Source: Methanothermobacter sp.
Lineage (GTDB): Archaea; Methanobacteriota; Methanobacteria; Methanobacteriales; Methanothermobacteraceae
NCBI RefSeq assembly: GCF_030055435.1
Contig: NZ_JASFYG010000006.1
Coordinates: 1 to 64,000, forward strand
Length of the DNA: 64,000 nucleotides
Direction: 5' to 3'
The notes under the pieces were generated by a model. The model saw only the letters and a program-made list of their open reading frames with translations. It was not told the DNA's origin and ran no database searches. Position numbers and translations under genes: made by a program. Shown here one piece after another: positions 8,507 to 19,632 of this stretch. How positions within the stretch are numbered: position 1 is the first letter of the stretch; the number at the start of each line of letters is the position of its first letter.

Positions 8507-10903
8507 TTATTCTGCAAGACCCCTCCTGAAGTGTGATGCCGTTACCCCTGAGGGACTTTCCATTACAATGCGCTCCTTGATATCCGGAATCCCTTGGGGT
8601 GATTCAAGGGCACTCACATAGGATTCAACAAGTAACCTGGTTCTCTCTGGGGATTGAATACGGCAGTCGATGGAGAAGTTCCTGAAGCCCGCATCAAGAA
8701 GGGAGGGTAGAAAGTCAATGAGGCAGGTTTCCCTTGAATTCATGATTACCGTTTCACAGCCCAGCAGCTGATTTATGGGAAATACAGCGCCCCTACTGTC
8801 CATGATCCCCCACCTGGAATCTTTGGATGTATCGAAGTCTGGTGGTGCGAGTTTCCAGAGGTTGTCCCGGGTCACCATTGCTGTGAGATTCCCATGAACG
8901 ATGATTTCAGCGGGGACCTGGATTCTCTGAAGGTCATTCCATGATAACTCAGGTGAGAGGGTCAGTAGGTGAAACTTGCCTGATAGGAGGGCGGCTGAGC
9001 AGGTGTTGAAAATGTTGAGGGCTGGTGATCCATAAAACTTCACATCACGGTTTATCAGGTTAGGGATACCGTAACCACCCACCATGAGGTCCATGGAGAG
9101 GTCCTCTTCAATTTCAAGGAGCCTTTCAAGGAGCCGGTCATGGGTTATGTCAGGCCATTTCCATACAAGTTCAGCACAGTATCTGGATGAAACCCCAGAG
9201 GCCCTCTCCAGAACACTGATGATGTCTTCACCATCACAGCTCCTGAAGTCATCGTGAAGCTGGGGTTCCAGGTAAACCCTCCCTGCACCGGCCTTGAGGG
9301 CGGATTTCATTGCCTTGAGGTCCTCAACATAGACTGATATACAGGGCTCCTCTGGAAGTCTCATGGTAGGGTGATCAAATTCAAGCATTGGATGGTGATG
9401 GTGGGGTCTTCTCTCTCTGAGTATCCTTCTTCCGACCTTCATCAGAAGTTCCCTTCTGAGGGCGTTGAGACGACTTAGGGGGTAGAATAGTCCCCCAGGG
9501 TACCTGAATTCGGTTAAAGTAAGCCTGAAGGGCTTATCCCCAGCCCTCAGCAGGTGATCTTTTATTGTATCCTCATTGAGGGGTCTTTTGAGGGCCCTCT
9601 CAAACTGTGTTTCAACCGATTCCCTGAGCCTCAGCCCATTCATCATCCATTCTGCGGTTAGATTCACCATTCCATCTTTATCTGCAGTGAATTTCAGTTC
9701 AATATCCCAGCACTTTCCTGGAGATGATCTTCTGAGTTTTTCAGTGAATTTCTGGAGGTCCTTCCTCCCTGTAAGGTAAACCCGTGTACCCTCTTTTACA
9801 GGTCCTGAAGGAACGGAGAGTAATCCACCATCGTATCTATGGTCATGGACATACATTCCTTTACCTGTTCCCTGGAAGAAGAGGCCATCACCGGCTTCTG
9901 GCTTTATACGGGAGGTTATCCTTATATGGGCCCTTCCACCCCTGTACCTTTCAACATAGCCCACCGGGAGGCCCCTGTCACCGGGGTATTCTCGTCCCAT
10001 GAAGTCCTCCCTGAAGAGGTGTCCTCCTGTGAGTGTCCTGTTGAAGGCCAGCCTTAGCTTTTCAAACTCCTCCTTTGATGGCTTCCACCCACCCCTCTTT
10101 ATCTCATCAAGGGCCCTTCTGTAGACGCTCACTGTGGTGGCAACGTATTCAGGGGACCTCATCCGCCCCTCTATCTTAAGGGATCGGACTCCGGCTTCAA
10201 CCAGTTCCTTGAGGTGCATGTAGGCTGAGATGTCCCTTGTGGATAGGAGGTACTCCTCCCTTAGCGACACCCTCCTCTTTGAGGGTTTTAACTGAAGGAG
10301 TTTATACCTCTTTCTGCATGGCTGGGCGCACCGGCCCCTGTTACCGCTTCTACCACCTATAAATGAGGATAGAAGGCACTGGCCAGAGTAACTGTAGCAC
10401 AGGGCTCCATGTATGAAAACCTCAAGCTCCACGTCTGATTCAGCCGCAAGGGTTCTGACCTCATCAATGGAGAGCTCCCTTGCAAGTATAACCCTCTCAA
10501 GGCCCATCTTCTCAGCCCATCTTATCCCTGCCCTGTTGTGTATGGTCATCTGGGTTGAGGCATGGAATGGGAGGTCAAGGGATAACTCATCCCTCAGAAC
10601 CAGGAGCGCTGGATCCTGTATGATCACAGCGTCTGCACCTGCACTGGAGAGTTCCTGGAGGTATTCAGCAACATCTGAAAGTTCAGAGTCCCTTAGGAGG
10701 GTATTGACAGTTACATACACGTTTCTGTCATGCAGGTGGGCGTATTCCACTGCCTCATGAATCTCCTGCAGGCTGAAGTTCTCTGCATAGTGCCGTGCAC
10801 CGAAGTCCTTTCCTGAGAGGTAGACGGCATCGGCCCCTGCATTGATGGCGACCCTGAAGGAGTCAGGTGAACCTGCAGGTGCAAGGAGTTCCGGGATTTC
10901 CAA
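8507..10903 (-). CDS. Peptidase U32 family protein (RNA/cofactor hydroxylase-like)
   Basis: 798 residues. The N-terminal half is a TIM-barrel U32 domain starting with LLAPAGSPDSF and bearing the family signature with four cysteines (Cys169, Cys176, Cys192, Cys196) in EVFIHGALCYSYSGQC and GRCAQPCR; in bacterial relatives these ligate a 4Fe-4S cluster and the proteins hydroxylate 23S rRNA, tRNA or ubiquinone. The C-terminal half is an additional domain found in the long RlhA-type forms. Substrate in this archaeon is unknown. The start is TTG, supported by a perfect GGAGGT (10912-10917, minus strand) at 8-9 nt spacing; no ATG fits as well. It lies 29 bp downstream of the response-regulator gene and may be co-transcribed. 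Confidence 0.87.
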   Translation of the reverse strand: MEIPELLAPAGSPDSFRVAINAGADAVYLSGKDFGARHYAENFSLQEIHEAVEYAHLHDRNVYVTVNTLLRDSELSDVAEYLQELSSAGADAVIIQDPALLVLRDELSLDLPFHASTQMTIHNRAGIRWAEKMGLERVILARELSIDEVRTLAAESDVELEVFIHGALCYSYSGQCLLSSFIGGRSGNRGRCAQPCRKRYKLLQLKPSKRRVSLREEYLLSTRDISAYMHLKELVEAGVRSLKIEGRMRSPEYVATTVSVYRRALDEIKRGGWKPSKEEFEKLRLAFNRTLTGGHLFREDFMGREYPGDRGLPVGYVERYRGGRAHIRITSRIKPEAGDGLFFQGTGKGMYVHDHRYDGGLLSVPSGPVKEGTRVYLTGRKDLQKFTEKLRRSSPGKCWDIELKFTADKDGMVNLTAEWMMNGLRLRESVETQFERALKRPLNEDTIKDHLLRAGDKPFRLTLTEFRYPGGLFYPLSRLNALRRELLMKVGRRILRERRPHHHHPMLEFDHPTMRLPEEPCISVYVEDLKAMKSALKAGAGRVYLEPQLHDDFRSCDGEDIISVLERASGVSSRYCAELVWKWPDITHDRLLERLLEIEEDLSMDLMVGGYGIPNLINRDVKFYGSPALNIFNTCSAALLSGKFHLLTLSPELSWNDLQRIQVPAEIIVHGNLTAMVTRDNLWKLAPPDFDTSKDSRWGIMDSRGAVFPINQLLGCETVIMNSRETCLIDFLPSLLDAGFRNFSIDCRIQSPERTRLLVESYVSALESPQGIPDIKERIVMESPSGVTASHFRRGLAE

Positions 10904-10932
10904 GTACTGTTACCTCCAGACAGAATAAGGAT

Positions 10933-12258
10933 TTATTTTATCTCCTCAAGGACCTCGGTAACTATCTTGAGGAATTTCTGTACAAGGGCCCTGTTTTTCT
11001 CCTCACTGGCCCTGACACGGTCCTCTTCAATTTTTCTGTGAATTGCGATTGCATATATGTCTGCAAGGCGCTCCATTACCTCAAGATCCCTTTCATCGTA
11101 GTCCCCATCCTTCCCTGAAACTGCAAGTATTCCCACGAGTTCCTTGTTGAGTAGCGCAGGGGATGCCAGGAAGTTCTTTATTTCAATGTGGCCCTCAGGG
11201 ACCTCCGTGGATTCAGGGTGTGAGGATGGATCATTTACAAGAAGGGGCTCCTTTTTTCTGATCACCAGATTCCAGAGACCACCCATCTCAGCGGATTCAG
11301 AGTCCATATGACACTCCCTTCCCACTTCCTCTGAGGTGAAGTAATTCCTCAGTTTGCCGTCTGATTCAAAGAAGCCTGCCATGCAGTATCTGCTACCTGT
11401 AAGTTTTTTTGCCCTTTCAATTATGCTCTTTGATATCTCCTCTAGTGGAAGGGGGGATAGGAGCTTCTTTGATACCTCTGCAAGGCTTTTGTTTATGGCA
11501 GTCTCCCTTTCAAGCGCCCTTCTTGCAACTTCCTTTTCGGTGACATCCCTGTGGACACCCACCACCCCCTTTATATTGCCCTCAAAGTCACGTAGGGGCG
11601 ATAGGGTTGTTTCAAAATGGGGGTTATTCATGGTCTGCCAGACCCACTCATAGCTCACGGTTTCTCCCTTAAGTGCCCTTTCAATCATTTCGCTGTGAAT
11701 CCTGTCACCGAAGACCTCGCTGACATTTTCACCCTGAACTTCATCTGCATCAACACCGTATTCTGCAAGTGGTCCTGGTGATATCATGGTTAGTCTTCCG
11801 TTGCTGTCAGCGGTGAACAGTATATCGCTTATTGATGAGAGTATGGCCCTGAAGAGTTCATCGTTTTCTGCAAGGCGCCTCTCGAGCTGGTGTTTGTGGA
11901 GGGCGACCTCTATGACGCTGTGGAGTTCCCGGTCCTCAAAGGGCTTTATTATGTATCCAAAGGGCCCTGTTATCTTGGCCCTTTTGAGGGTTTCCTCGTC
12001 GGAATAGGCGGTTATATAGATTATTGGAACCTTCATCCTTTTGGTTATCTCCTCAGCAGCCTCTATACCATCCATGTCCCCCTTGAGGACAATATCCATC
12101 AGTATGATGTCTGGCCTTGTTTTTTCAGCCATTTCAACGGCCTTTTCACCGGTGGAAACTGTGGCTGTAACCTGGTAACCCAGGGATTCAAGGCGCTGGC
12201 TTATATCAATGGCAACTATGCTCTCATCCTCAACCACCATGACCTTGGCTTTTGACAT
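10933..12258 (-). CDS. Response regulator with REC, PAS and GAF domains
   Basis: 441 residues. The N-terminal receiver domain has the acidic pair Glu10/Asp11, phospho-acceptor Asp55 (LMDIVL), Thr83 and Lys105 (KPF). A PAS domain spans about 130-245 and a GAF domain about 265-415. There is neither a histidine kinase core nor a DNA-binding output, so it probably relays a signal by protein contacts, as is common in methanogens. A GAGGTGG Shine-Dalgarno precedes the ATG. The cognate kinase is not adjacent; a HisKA-type kinase without receiver lies at 33348 in this window, but any link is speculative. Confidence 0.88.
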   Translation of the reverse strand: MSKAKVMVVEDESIVAIDISQRLESLGYQVTATVSTGEKAVEMAEKTRPDIILMDIVLKGDMDGIEAAEEITKRMKVPIIYITAYSDEETLKRAKITGPFGYIIKPFEDRELHSVIEVALHKHQLERRLAENDELFRAILSSISDILFTADSNGRLTMISPGPLAEYGVDADEVQGENVSEVFGDRIHSEMIERALKGETVSYEWVWQTMNNPHFETTLSPLRDFEGNIKGVVGVHRDVTEKEVARRALERETAINKSLAEVSKKLLSPLPLEEISKSIIERAKKLTGSRYCMAGFFESDGKLRNYFTSEEVGRECHMDSESAEMGGLWNLVIRKKEPLLVNDPSSHPESTEVPEGHIEIKNFLASPALLNKELVGILAVSGKDGDYDERDLEVMERLADIYAIAIHRKIEEDRVRASEEKNRALVQKFLKIVTEVLEEIK

Positions 12259-12375
12259 GTTCCACCTCTATAATAAAATTAATACTATAATTCTGTATCT
12301 AAATCATTATAAAGTTATGTTATGATTTCAAGGCATAGGGGAAGATATTTTACCTTCACCGATAGATTAATCTCT

Positions 12376-12960
12376 ATGTACATATGCTTTGAGGGAATTG
12401 ACGGGTCAGGTAAGACGACACATTCCGCCCTCACCGCGGAGTGGCTCAGGGAAAACGGATACAGGGTCTTTAATGTTAGGGAACCAACAGACTCCAGGAT
12501 AGGGGGCCTCATAAGGGAGATGCTCTCCAGTCCCGATGCCAGGACACCTGATGGGCAGAGGATACTGGCTCTGCTCTTTGCTGCGGACCGCCTGACACTC
12601 AGGGGCAAAATAAAGGGGGAATGGGGTGGAAGTGTTGTGGTGAGTGACAGGTGCTACTATTCCAGTATGGTTTACCAGGAACCCGATGAATGGGTTTCTG
12701 AGATAAACAGGTTCGCACCAAAACCTGATATAGTCATACTACTTGACCTTGATGTTGAACTGGCAATGGAGAGATGTGGTGGTACCGATGAATTCGAGGA
12801 TCCCTCATTTCTTTCACGTGTCAGGGAGAGGTACCTTGAACTCGCAGATAAAAATGAATTTTACATTGTTGATGCAGGGAGGGGGCTCAATATCATTCAG
12901 AGGGATATAAAGAGGATAATTGCCCCCCACCTTGGGATATGCCCCGATGGGATAAGATAG
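12376..12960 (+). CDS. tmk: Thymidylate kinase
   Basis: Phosphorylates dTMP to dTDP. 194 residues. The P-loop GIDGSGKTT starts at residue 7, the DR motif occurs in VSDRCYYSS, and the nucleotide-monophosphate kinase fold follows to the end. The start at 12376 (MYICFEGIDG) is chosen by family alignment; an in-frame ATG at 12322 would add 18 basic residues not typical of the family. A TATA box (TTATAAAG, 12308-12315) lies upstream. Transcribed away from the response-regulator gene. Confidence 0.92.
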   Translation: MYICFEGIDGSGKTTHSALTAEWLRENGYRVFNVREPTDSRIGGLIREMLSSPDARTPDGQRILALLFAADRLTLRGKIKGEWGGSVVVSDRCYYSSMVYQEPDEWVSEINRFAPKPDIVILLDLDVELAMERCGGTDEFEDPSFLSRVRERYLELADKNEFYIVDAGRGLNIIQRDIKRIIAPHLGICPDGIR

Positions 12961-13037
12961 TGGTTGATGAACTCATTTTGCGCGACCTAACAGGGTAGCT
13001 GGAGTAATTATATGATAGATCCAGTGGATCGATGCAC

Positions 13038-13247
13038 TCATTTTTCCTGGGGCCCCGGGTTCTCGAGTTCCTCTATCCTCTTTCTGATGGATTCAAGGAT
13101 ACGTTCCCTTGCCCTTTCAAGTTCCTCTAGCTCACCCCTCAACACGGGGCCATCGTCTGTCTGTATCAGTTCAACCTCGTATTCATCAATTATCTCAGCC
13201 ATTGTTGTGTGTGTTATACCTGGCGGAAGTCTCATGTCGTAAAGCAT
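13038..13247 (-). CDS. Small conserved charged protein coupled to tyrS
   Basis: 69 residues, acidic, with a predicted long helix (residues about 38-62, rich in Glu/Arg) that may form a coiled coil. Its ATG immediately follows the tyrS stop codon and GGTG sits 5 nt before it, so it is translationally coupled to TyrRS. No family is recognised with confidence. The 76 bp beyond its end to tmk contain no other gene. Confidence 0.7.
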   Translation of the reverse strand: MLYDMRLPPGITHTTMAEIIDEYEVELIQTDDGPVLRGELEELERARERILESIRKRIEELENPGPQEK

Positions 13248-14207
13248 CTAAACACCTTCCATGTAGTCCCTTACAGGTCCCAGCATGTCAATAAGGTACT
13301 CTGAGACCGCATTCTTCAGATCCAGCGGGTGTAGGTCGCCGCTGGAGTAGGTATTCAGGAGTTCGTCAAGGTCCAGTTCAAGGTCACCCCCGAATTTCTC
13401 AGGGCGACTTATGGTCATCCTGCCATATTCTGGCATTATAAAGTACTTCACGATTTCGATGATGGGGTTACCCTCCAGTTCCCCCATGGGACAGTAACTA
13501 CCCTTCACCTTTTCCCTTATCTCATCGGGGGAGTCGTCCACTGCAATGAAGTTGCCCTTGCTGGAGGACATCTTCTCTGAGCCGTCGGTGCCGTGGAGCA
13601 GTGGGGTGTGTATGCATACCGGTGCATCGAAACCGAGCCTTGGGAGGTTCTCACGTGCCAGCATATGTATCTTTCGCTGTTCCATTCCACCCAGCGCCAC
13701 ATCCACATCAAGGTAGACCATGTCAATGACCTGCATGAGAGGATAGATAACCTCTGCAACCTTGTGATTCTTTGATTCCCTTGTTATCTGGGCCATGCTC
13801 CTCCTGGCACGGGTAAGTGTTGTTATGAGGGCCATTCTGTATACAAGGTCTGTGTACTCTGGCTGAGTCTGGAAGGATGAACCGAGGATGAACTCGGTTT
13901 TATCAGGTGAGAGTCCCAGTGCCAGGAAGCATTTCCTGTTGTAATCTGCCATCTCCCTTATCCGCTCCATGCTGCCCTTACCATTGAGGTATGCATGGTA
14001 GTCGGCAAGGAGTATCTTGACCCTGAAGCCGGCATCCTGCATCTCCCTCAGTTTCCTTATGGTTATAGCGTGTCCCAGATGGACCTTACCTGAGGGTTCA
14101 TAGCCTGTGTAGACAACAGGTTCATCCTTCTTCAGGACTTCCAGCAGTTCATCGGGTGTTATGACCTCAAGAACATCACGGGTTAGGGTGTTGAGCGTAT
14201 CATCCAT
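13248..14207 (-). CDS. tyrS: Tyrosyl-tRNA synthetase, archaeal type
   Basis: Class I aminoacyl-tRNA synthetase attaching tyrosine to tRNA-Tyr. 319 residues, the short archaeal/eukaryal form. The HIGH-like motif is HLGHA (in [13 protein letters not shown]) and the KMSKS-like loop is KMSSSKG. ATG 14207 is preferred (MDDTLNTL), with a TGATC Shine-Dalgarno overlapping the stop of the upstream nmd3 gene; a longer frame begins at 14231. Part of an operon mcm, aIF2-beta, nmd3, tyrS and the small gene downstream. Confidence 0.94.
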   Translation of the reverse strand: MDDTLNTLTRDVLEVITPDELLEVLKKDEPVVYTGYEPSGKVHLGHAITIRKLREMQDAGFRVKILLADYHAYLNGKGSMERIREMADYNRKCFLALGLSPDKTEFILGSSFQTQPEYTDLVYRMALITTLTRARRSMAQITRESKNHKVAEVIYPLMQVIDMVYLDVDVALGGMEQRKIHMLARENLPRLGFDAPVCIHTPLLHGTDGSEKMSSSKGNFIAVDDSPDEIREKVKGSYCPMGELEGNPIIEIVKYFIMPEYGRMTISRPEKFGGDLELDLDELLNTYSSGDLHPLDLKNAVSEYLIDMLGPVRDYMEGV

Positions 14208-14211
14208 CGGA

Positions 14212-15267
14212 TCATTCCTCCGCCTCATCAATGATGTAGAGTCTCTTCTTAATTTCTATAACAGGAACCTGTTCTCCTATCTCAAGTTTTGATGTGTAGC
14301 TGTCAGCTTCAAGGTCCACGGGTTCAAATGTTTCAGGGTGAAGTACCTGTATCCTTCCAGGGGATCGTGCAGTCACTGTGGTTGTCTTAACATCACTGGC
14401 CCTCGCAACGAGGTCAATATTTTCATATTCTCCCCAGAGTATATTCTTCACATCACGGGTCTCAAGGTCCTTTACAGCCACACCACGCTTTCTGAGGTCA
14501 AGGACCGTGAGCATTCGATCCTGGTGCAGTAGGAAATCCCCTCTTCTGAAATCAGGGAGTCTGAGCGAGATCCATGTTCTGTAGAGTCCCTTACCGCTTG
14601 ACTTATCCTGCCCAATTAGCCGTGGTGATTCGCGGACAATGCCACCGAGTTCCTCCCTGAGGGCGCTTACAACCTTTCTGGCGGATTTATGGGATCCTAT
14701 GTAGTAGTCGACCCCCTCCTTCACCTCAACCCTCTGGGGGAGGTATGCCAGCTTATCCTTCCTTGAAAGCTTCAGGAGGGTCCTTTTAACTGTGAGGTCA
14801 GCCCTTTCTATTTCTGATTCATCCAGTTCCCTTCCATCGGCCCTTAACTGTATCACAGCTTCGTAGTAGCCTGATGCCTGTTTGCTGCAGGCCGGGCAGG
14901 CAGTGTTTGTGAGGCGGACCTCCACCCCGTACTCCTGGCTCACCATACTTCCGAGGACCTCAGCATCCACCTCCACCAGGCACTGGTAGATGGTGCCCCT
15001 CTGCTGTATTATTTCCAGTTCAATTTCAGGGTTTTCAACGGGGGGTTGCCATCTGATATTCTCCTCAAGGGCCCTGTATACTATTTCATCCTCAGGGAGG
15101 CCCTCGTCCACCCACTGGCCACTTATCAGTTTTGCATGGCAGTGGCTGCACACATAAACCTCTATTCTGGAGGGTATGCTGAGGATGGTGTAGTCCTCAA
15201 GGAAACAGTCCCTGCATAGTCCATCATATAATTCAGAATCAGAACTACCGCATCTGACACAGAACAT
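14212..15267 (-). CDS. nmd3: NMD3-related ribosome biogenesis protein
   Basis: 351 residues. The N-terminal region carries four CxxC-type zinc pairs (CVRC, CRDC, CSHC, CPAC), typical of archaeal and eukaryal NMD3. Eukaryal NMD3 is the adaptor for export of the large ribosomal subunit; archaeal versions are thought to act on late 50S maturation or to block early subunit joining. The C-terminal half contains OB-like and SH3-like beta domains. It lies in a translation/replication operon between aIF2-beta and tyrS, spacing 26 bp and overlapping signals. Confidence 0.88.
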   Translation of the reverse strand: MFCVRCGSSDSELYDGLCRDCFLEDYTILSIPSRIEVYVCSHCHAKLISGQWVDEGLPEDEIVYRALEENIRWQPPVENPEIELEIIQQRGTIYQCLVEVDAEVLGSMVSQEYGVEVRLTNTACPACSKQASGYYEAVIQLRADGRELDESEIERADLTVKRTLLKLSRKDKLAYLPQRVEVKEGVDYYIGSHKSARKVVSALREELGGIVRESPRLIGQDKSSGKGLYRTWISLRLPDFRRGDFLLHQDRMLTVLDLRKRGVAVKDLETRDVKNILWGEYENIDLVARASDVKTTTVTARSPGRIQVLHPETFEPVDLEADSYTSKLEIGEQVPVIEIKKRLYIIDEAEE

Positions 15268-15293
15268 TTTCTATAGCTGCTCCTCTATCTTCT

Positions 15294-15701
15294 CTAGACG
15301 TTCTTGAGGGGCGCCTTGGCACCGCATGCCTCACACTTGAGAAGGGATATCCGCCCCTCCCTGATTATCCTTGTATCAGGTCTGTTGCATTCGTGACATA
15401 TGACGAATTTGTTGACGTAGTCCTCTATCCTCTCGTTTATGAGAAAGTGGGTGAATTTACCCTGGAGTATGGCCCTTCCACCCTCAAGGTTACCTGCGGT
15501 ACCCAGTTCCCTCAAAAGGAATTTCAGAAGGTGCTGCGGGTCCCTGTTGAGGGCATCTGCGACCTCCCTGAAGTTCTGTATGAATGTCCTGTTTCCTTGT
15601 ATAACTGAGTACGCCTTTGGAACCTCGAAACGTTTTGTTTCAAATACCTCTGGGGGCAGCTGCTCTATGGCCCTTTCAAGTAATTTTTCGTAATCATCCA
15701 T
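15294..15701 (-). CDS. Translation initiation factor aIF2 subunit beta
   Basis: 135 residues, normal for archaeal aIF2-beta. The N-terminal helix is followed by the alpha/beta core ([20 protein letters not shown]) and a C-terminal C4 zinc ribbon with CHEC and CEAC pairs. The subunit is part of the aIF2 heterotrimer that delivers initiator tRNA to the small ribosomal subunit. A strong GGAGGTAT Shine-Dalgarno precedes ATG 15701. The gene follows mcm by 37 bp, a replication-translation linkage also seen in other Methanobacteriales. Confidence 0.95.
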   Translation of the reverse strand: MDDYEKLLERAIEQLPPEVFETKRFEVPKAYSVIQGNRTFIQNFREVADALNRDPQHLLKFLLRELGTAGNLEGGRAILQGKFTHFLINERIEDYVNKFVICHECNRPDTRIIREGRISLLKCEACGAKAPLKNV

Positions 15702-15738
15702 AATCTATACCTCCGGTAAAAAGTGTGTAATGGAAAAT

Positions 15739-17739
15739 TCAGACCACCTTAAGGTATCCCCTGGCGGGCTCAAATATTGCACCCTTGTCCTTGAGGATCC
15801 TTATCAGTTCCTCAACCTTTTCCTCACTCACGTTATATCTATCCATCATCTCAGTTATAAGAATATTGGTGGGTGCCCTGCCACCGTAGTCCTCCTCGTA
15901 TTCCTTTATGAGTTCAAGTAGAAGGCGGAACTTGTCCCTCTCGGATTTGGGTGTTCTCCCCTCAACCTTGTCGATGTCTATCTTGCCTGTCTCAGGGTCA
16001 TACCCCACCTGTTTCAGGCATGCCTGGGACAGTTTTATGGCCTTCCTGGCATCCTCTGCCTCCACGTGTTCCTTGAGTTTTATCTTTGCACTGGCCTCTG
16101 AGAGTCGTACAAGGGCCTCCAGCTGCCTTGCTGTTATGGGGACGGGGGAGTCCTCATCGGCTGCGCTGGCCCTCATTGATACGTAGAAGTCCTCAAGGAC
16201 TTGCATCGCCTCATCTGTCAGCACGGGCCTCACATTCTTCCTTGCATAGGCTATGTACTTCCTCAGCAGTTCTGGATCTATTTCAAAGGGGGTGTGGTCC
16301 TCCTTATGTGTTTTCAGGATGTGTCTTGCAAGCTCCCTGTCCTTCTCCTCATCGGGTTTATCCTCCACAACGAATATCAGGTCAAAACGTGACAGTATGG
16401 TTGATGGAAGGTCTATCTGTTCTGCAATTGATTTGTAACTGTCGAATCTTCCGAATTTTGGGTTTGCGGCTGCCAGGACAGAGCACCTTGAGTTGAGGGT
16501 TGCCATTATACCTGCCTTGGCTATGCTTATTGTCTGCTGCTCCAGTGCCTCGTGGATGGCTGAACGGTCCTCATCACGCATCTTATCCAGTTCATCCACA
16601 CAGACGTTACCCTTATCCCCAAGGACAAGGGCACCGGCCTCAAGGGACCATCCACCGAACTCATCCCTCACAGCCGCAGCGGTGAGCCCAACCCCTGAGG
16701 TACCTTTCCCGCTTGTATATATCCCCCTGGGGGCCAGCTTTGACACGTACTTGAGCATCTGGGACTTACCTATACCTGGGTCCCCGACTATGAGGATGTG
16801 TATGTCCCCACGGAGGCGGGTCTTATCATCGAGCTCCTTTCCGGTCCCCCCAAAGAGCTGAAGGGCTATGGCCTCCTTTACCTCACGGTAACCGTGTATT
16901 GATGGTGCGGTGGACCTTATGATCTTCTCGTATATGTTGGGGTCGGCTGCAAGCTCCTTTATTTTTTTCTCGTCCTCCTCACTTATCTGGAGCTCCTCGA
17001 ACTCCTGTTCAAGGAACTCGGTGTAGTTTCCGTATATGAAGTTCTTGAATCGCCTGGTCCTCTCATCGCGGACTGTCCTCAGTGTACCTGTGACCCTCAC
17101 GATGTCCCCTGGTGTGAGGGTGTCAACTAGGTCATCCTCAAGGACGACTGTTATCTGGCGGGGCTGTTCACCACCTGAGAGGTTCTCAAGGGGCTCCTGG
17201 AGTTTCAGTGTCTGGGTGTCCAGGAACTCTGATTCGTCCTGAAGGAGCCTGAAGGACCTGCCACCACACTCTGAGCAGAGAGATGGCTCTGTGATCATGT
17301 TGGTGGACTGGCTGACCTCATGGAGCCTCATGCAGCCCCTGCACTCAAAGACGGCCTTAACTATTCTGGGTCTTATCTCATCTGTCTTCCTTACAATACC
17401 GTCAACTACAACGAATTTACCTATGAATTTACTCCGGAGCTCCCGGAGGGGTATGACGTTACTGACTCCGCTGAACCTTATGTTGAGGTCCACGTTCTTC
17501 CTCAGCGGATCAATATTCCTTATGGCCTTCTGCGCGGCCCTTATCACATCGTCTGGTTTTTCAATTAGAAGGTCCGCAAGATCTGGATCGAACATTTCAA
17601 GGTCAAGGTAATCAACTTCAATTGATCTGACGTTTGGGTACTTCTCTATGGACTCAAATACCCTGTCCTTGTACTTCTGGAGTGAAAAGAATTCTTCGAA
17701 TTTTGTTAGTGTCTTGCTCATATCCACGGTTTTCATCAT
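15739..17739 (-). CDS. mcm: Replicative helicase MCM
   Basis: 666 residues. Forms the hexameric/dodecameric 3'-5' DNA helicase. N-terminal domain A, then a zinc site (CRGC and CSEC pairs, about 132-158) and OB fold, then the AAA+ module with Walker [10 protein letters not shown] (Lys about 343), Walker [10 protein letters not shown], sensor 1 AAANPKFG and arginine finger in LSRFDLIF, and a C-terminal winged helix. From memory it closely matches the biochemically studied M. thermautotrophicus MCM with scattered substitutions. A TATA-like TTTATAATG centred near 17763 places transcription start at the ATG, so the message is probably leaderless. First gene of the operon continuing to tyrS. Confidence 0.97.
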   Translation of the reverse strand: MMKTVDMSKTLTKFEEFFSLQKYKDRVFESIEKYPNVRSIEVDYLDLEMFDPDLADLLIEKPDDVIRAAQKAIRNIDPLRKNVDLNIRFSGVSNVIPLRELRSKFIGKFVVVDGIVRKTDEIRPRIVKAVFECRGCMRLHEVSQSTNMITEPSLCSECGGRSFRLLQDESEFLDTQTLKLQEPLENLSGGEQPRQITVVLEDDLVDTLTPGDIVRVTGTLRTVRDERTRRFKNFIYGNYTEFLEQEFEELQISEEDEKKIKELAADPNIYEKIIRSTAPSIHGYREVKEAIALQLFGGTGKELDDKTRLRGDIHILIVGDPGIGKSQMLKYVSKLAPRGIYTSGKGTSGVGLTAAAVRDEFGGWSLEAGALVLGDKGNVCVDELDKMRDEDRSAIHEALEQQTISIAKAGIMATLNSRCSVLAAANPKFGRFDSYKSIAEQIDLPSTILSRFDLIFVVEDKPDEEKDRELARHILKTHKEDHTPFEIDPELLRKYIAYARKNVRPVLTDEAMQVLEDFYVSMRASAADEDSPVPITARQLEALVRLSEASAKIKLKEHVEAEDARKAIKLSQACLKQVGYDPETGKIDIDKVEGRTPKSERDKFRLLLELIKEYEEDYGGRAPTNILITEMMDRYNVSEEKVEELIRILKDKGAIFEPARGYLKVV

Positions 17740-17846
17740 GAAACTATATTATAATGACATTATAAAACCTTAATTGAGTGAGTGAACTAGCCTTATGTAT
17801 GAACATGAAGATTTTTTTTCACAGTCACTGAATGTAAGGTGAGATC

Positions 17847-18281
17847 ATGAAGAGATCAAGGATAAACCTCTTTAAGGTAACTTCAATGACCATATCAATT
17901 CTGGGAGTACTTCTCATAGCCGGAACCATATTGATATTTGCATATATAGGCGTAGACGCAATATCTGATGCCATATCAGGGAGTGTGGAGAAGGGTGCCG
18001 AGTACGATGAACTTGCAAAGCTTCAGAGCGATTACTCGGTACTGAAGGTCCAGTATGACTCGGTTAAAAAGGAGGTTTATCATAGGAACAATGATAACCT
18101 GACAAAGACGTACCTGAATGCTGAGATAGAGCTCGTGAAGGCTAAATCGGCGATTGATGACGTTAAAAGTGCACTGGAGACAAATAAACCAAAATATGAG
18201 GTTGATAATCGTATAAAAACAGCCAGGTATCAGCTTCAGGTTGCCTCACAGGCCCTGAATGATCTGAGGGCACTCATGTGA
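17847..18281 (+). CDS. Membrane-anchored coiled-coil protein, unknown function
   Basis: 144 residues. One N-terminal membrane helix (about residues 15-38) is followed by an extracytoplasmic or cytoplasmic helical domain with heptad-like Leu/Val spacing. GGTGAGATC lies just before the ATG. It is divergent from mcm and convergent with rlmE. No family recognised; the layout suggests a structural or envelope role. Confidence 0.75.
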   Translation: MKRSRINLFKVTSMTISILGVLLIAGTILIFAYIGVDAISDAISGSVEKGAEYDELAKLQSDYSVLKVQYDSVKKEVYHRNNDNLTKTYLNAEIELVKAKSAIDDVKSALETNKPKYEVDNRIKTARYQLQVASQALNDLRALM

Positions 18282-18324
18282 GCTTAGGGTTCTCTCCTAT
18301 TCCTTTTCTTGAATTCCACCCGAT

Positions 18325-18960
18325 CTAATGGATGATTCTCTCCCATTTCCTTCTACCCTTGAAGTTCCGCCCTACAATGTACATCTCTGCGCTTGCCTTT
18401 CTTGATGAGGCTGGTTTTGTTGTTTTGAGTTTCCAGAAATCCTTTTTCATTTCCTTTATGACTTTATCGAGTTCAGGCCCCTGGAATGCCTTGATCAGGA
18501 TGTTCCCCTTCCTTTCAAGGACCCTGTAGGCTATATCAAGGACGTTCTCAACGAGATCCACCGAACGGAGGCGGTCGATGTCCCTTATACCTGAAAGGGA
18601 TGGGGCAGCATCTGATATAACCACATCCGCCCTTCCGCCAAGCTCCTCGATTATCCTCTCCTTTATTGCAGGGTCTGTGAAGTCCCCCATTATGGCCCTG
18701 AAGTTCTCGGCGGGGAAACCCTTTATCCTCTGGAGGTCAACTGCAACCACAAGTCCCTCCTCACCTACCTTCTCAAGGGCGACCTGTGACCATCCCCCGG
18801 GGGCTGCCCCGAGGTCGAGGACCCTGTCACCATTCCTTATCAGTTTGTAGCGGTTGTTGAGCTGCAGTAACTTGTAGGATGCCCTTGAGCGGTAGTTCTC
18901 CCTCTTGGCGCTTTTGTAGTAGTGGTCCCTTTTTCTTTCAGCCTGCCATCGTTTTCCCAT
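18325..18960 (-). CDS. rlmE: 23S rRNA 2'-O-methyltransferase, RlmE/FtsJ family
   Basis: 211 residues. SAM-binding motif [11 protein letters not shown] and the K-D-K-E catalytic tetrad are visible: Lys in [10 protein letters not shown], Asp in VISDAAPS, Lys in ILIKAFQG and a Glu near the C-terminus. Family members methylate a uridine 2'-hydroxyl in the peptidyl-transferase region. GAGGTGAATCC precedes ATG 18960. It follows the phosphodiesterase gene by 4 bp, so the two form an operon. Confidence 0.93.
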   Translation of the reverse strand: MGKRWQAERKRDHYYKSAKRENYRSRASYKLLQLNNRYKLIRNGDRVLDLGAAPGGWSQVALEKVGEEGLVVAVDLQRIKGFPAENFRAIMGDFTDPAIKERIIEELGGRADVVISDAAPSLSGIRDIDRLRSVDLVENVLDIAYRVLERKGNILIKAFQGPELDKVIKEMKKDFWKLKTTKPASSRKASAEMYIVGRNFKGRRKWERIIH

Positions 18961-18964
18961 GGAT

Positions 18965-19483
18965 TCACCTCTGGAAGTTCAGTGATCTGCAGACAGGCGC
19001 CCCTGTCCTGATGATCCTGGCATCGAGTTTTTCATTGTCAATTTCAAGGAGCATGACGCTTGGATCTGTTAGGCGGGGCACTGTAGGGCTTCCAGGGTTG
19101 AGGAGAAGCATGTCCTCAAGTTCGGTTATGAAGGGCTGATGTGTATGTCCACTTATGAGGACATCCGCACCAAGCTCGAGCCCCAGGTACCTCAGCTGCT
19201 GGGTATCACCACGGGGGTAGACCTCCCCGTGTATGAGGCCCACCCTGTATGCTCCGATCTCAAATACCCTTGATCTGGGGTTGTCTACACCATATCTGCG
19301 GTCCATGTTTCCCTGAACGCACTCAACAGGTGCAATGGTTTCAAGGTCACTCAGAACATCCGGTGAGGTCAGGTCACCGGCGTGGAGTATAAGTTCAACG
19401 TCCCTGAAGGCCTCAAATACCGCCTCAGGAAGTTCAGCTGCCCTGTCAGGGATGTGTGTATCTGATATAACACCTATTAGCAT
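18965..19483 (-). CDS. YfcE/MJ0936-type metallophosphoesterase
   Basis: 172 residues. Calcineurin-like phosphoesterase motifs are complete: [29 protein letters not shown] and SGHTHQPF. Small archaeal members hydrolyse phosphodiesters in vitro and need Mn2+ or Ni2+; the physiological substrate is unknown. ATG 19483 follows a GGAG Shine-Dalgarno; a GTG two codons earlier is possible. Co-transcribed with rlmE. Confidence 0.88.
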   Translation of the reverse strand: MLIGVISDTHIPDRAAELPEAVFEAFRDVELILHAGDLTSPDVLSDLETIAPVECVQGNMDRRYGVDNPRSRVFEIGAYRVGLIHGEVYPRGDTQQLRYLGLELGADVLISGHTHQPFITELEDMLLLNPGSPTVPRLTDPSVMLLEIDNEKLDARIIRTGAPVCRSLNFQR

Positions 19484-19632
19484 TCTCACTCTCCTTATAT
19501 GGGGGATAGTTTTCTTTGTTTACCCTCTGTCAGTTCCATGGTGGATTTTCAGTTGATACCATCAGGTGAGCAATAAAATTACACAGTCCTATATCTTTTT
19601 TATTTTTAAAATAAGTTTTCCGGGGTATCGGT

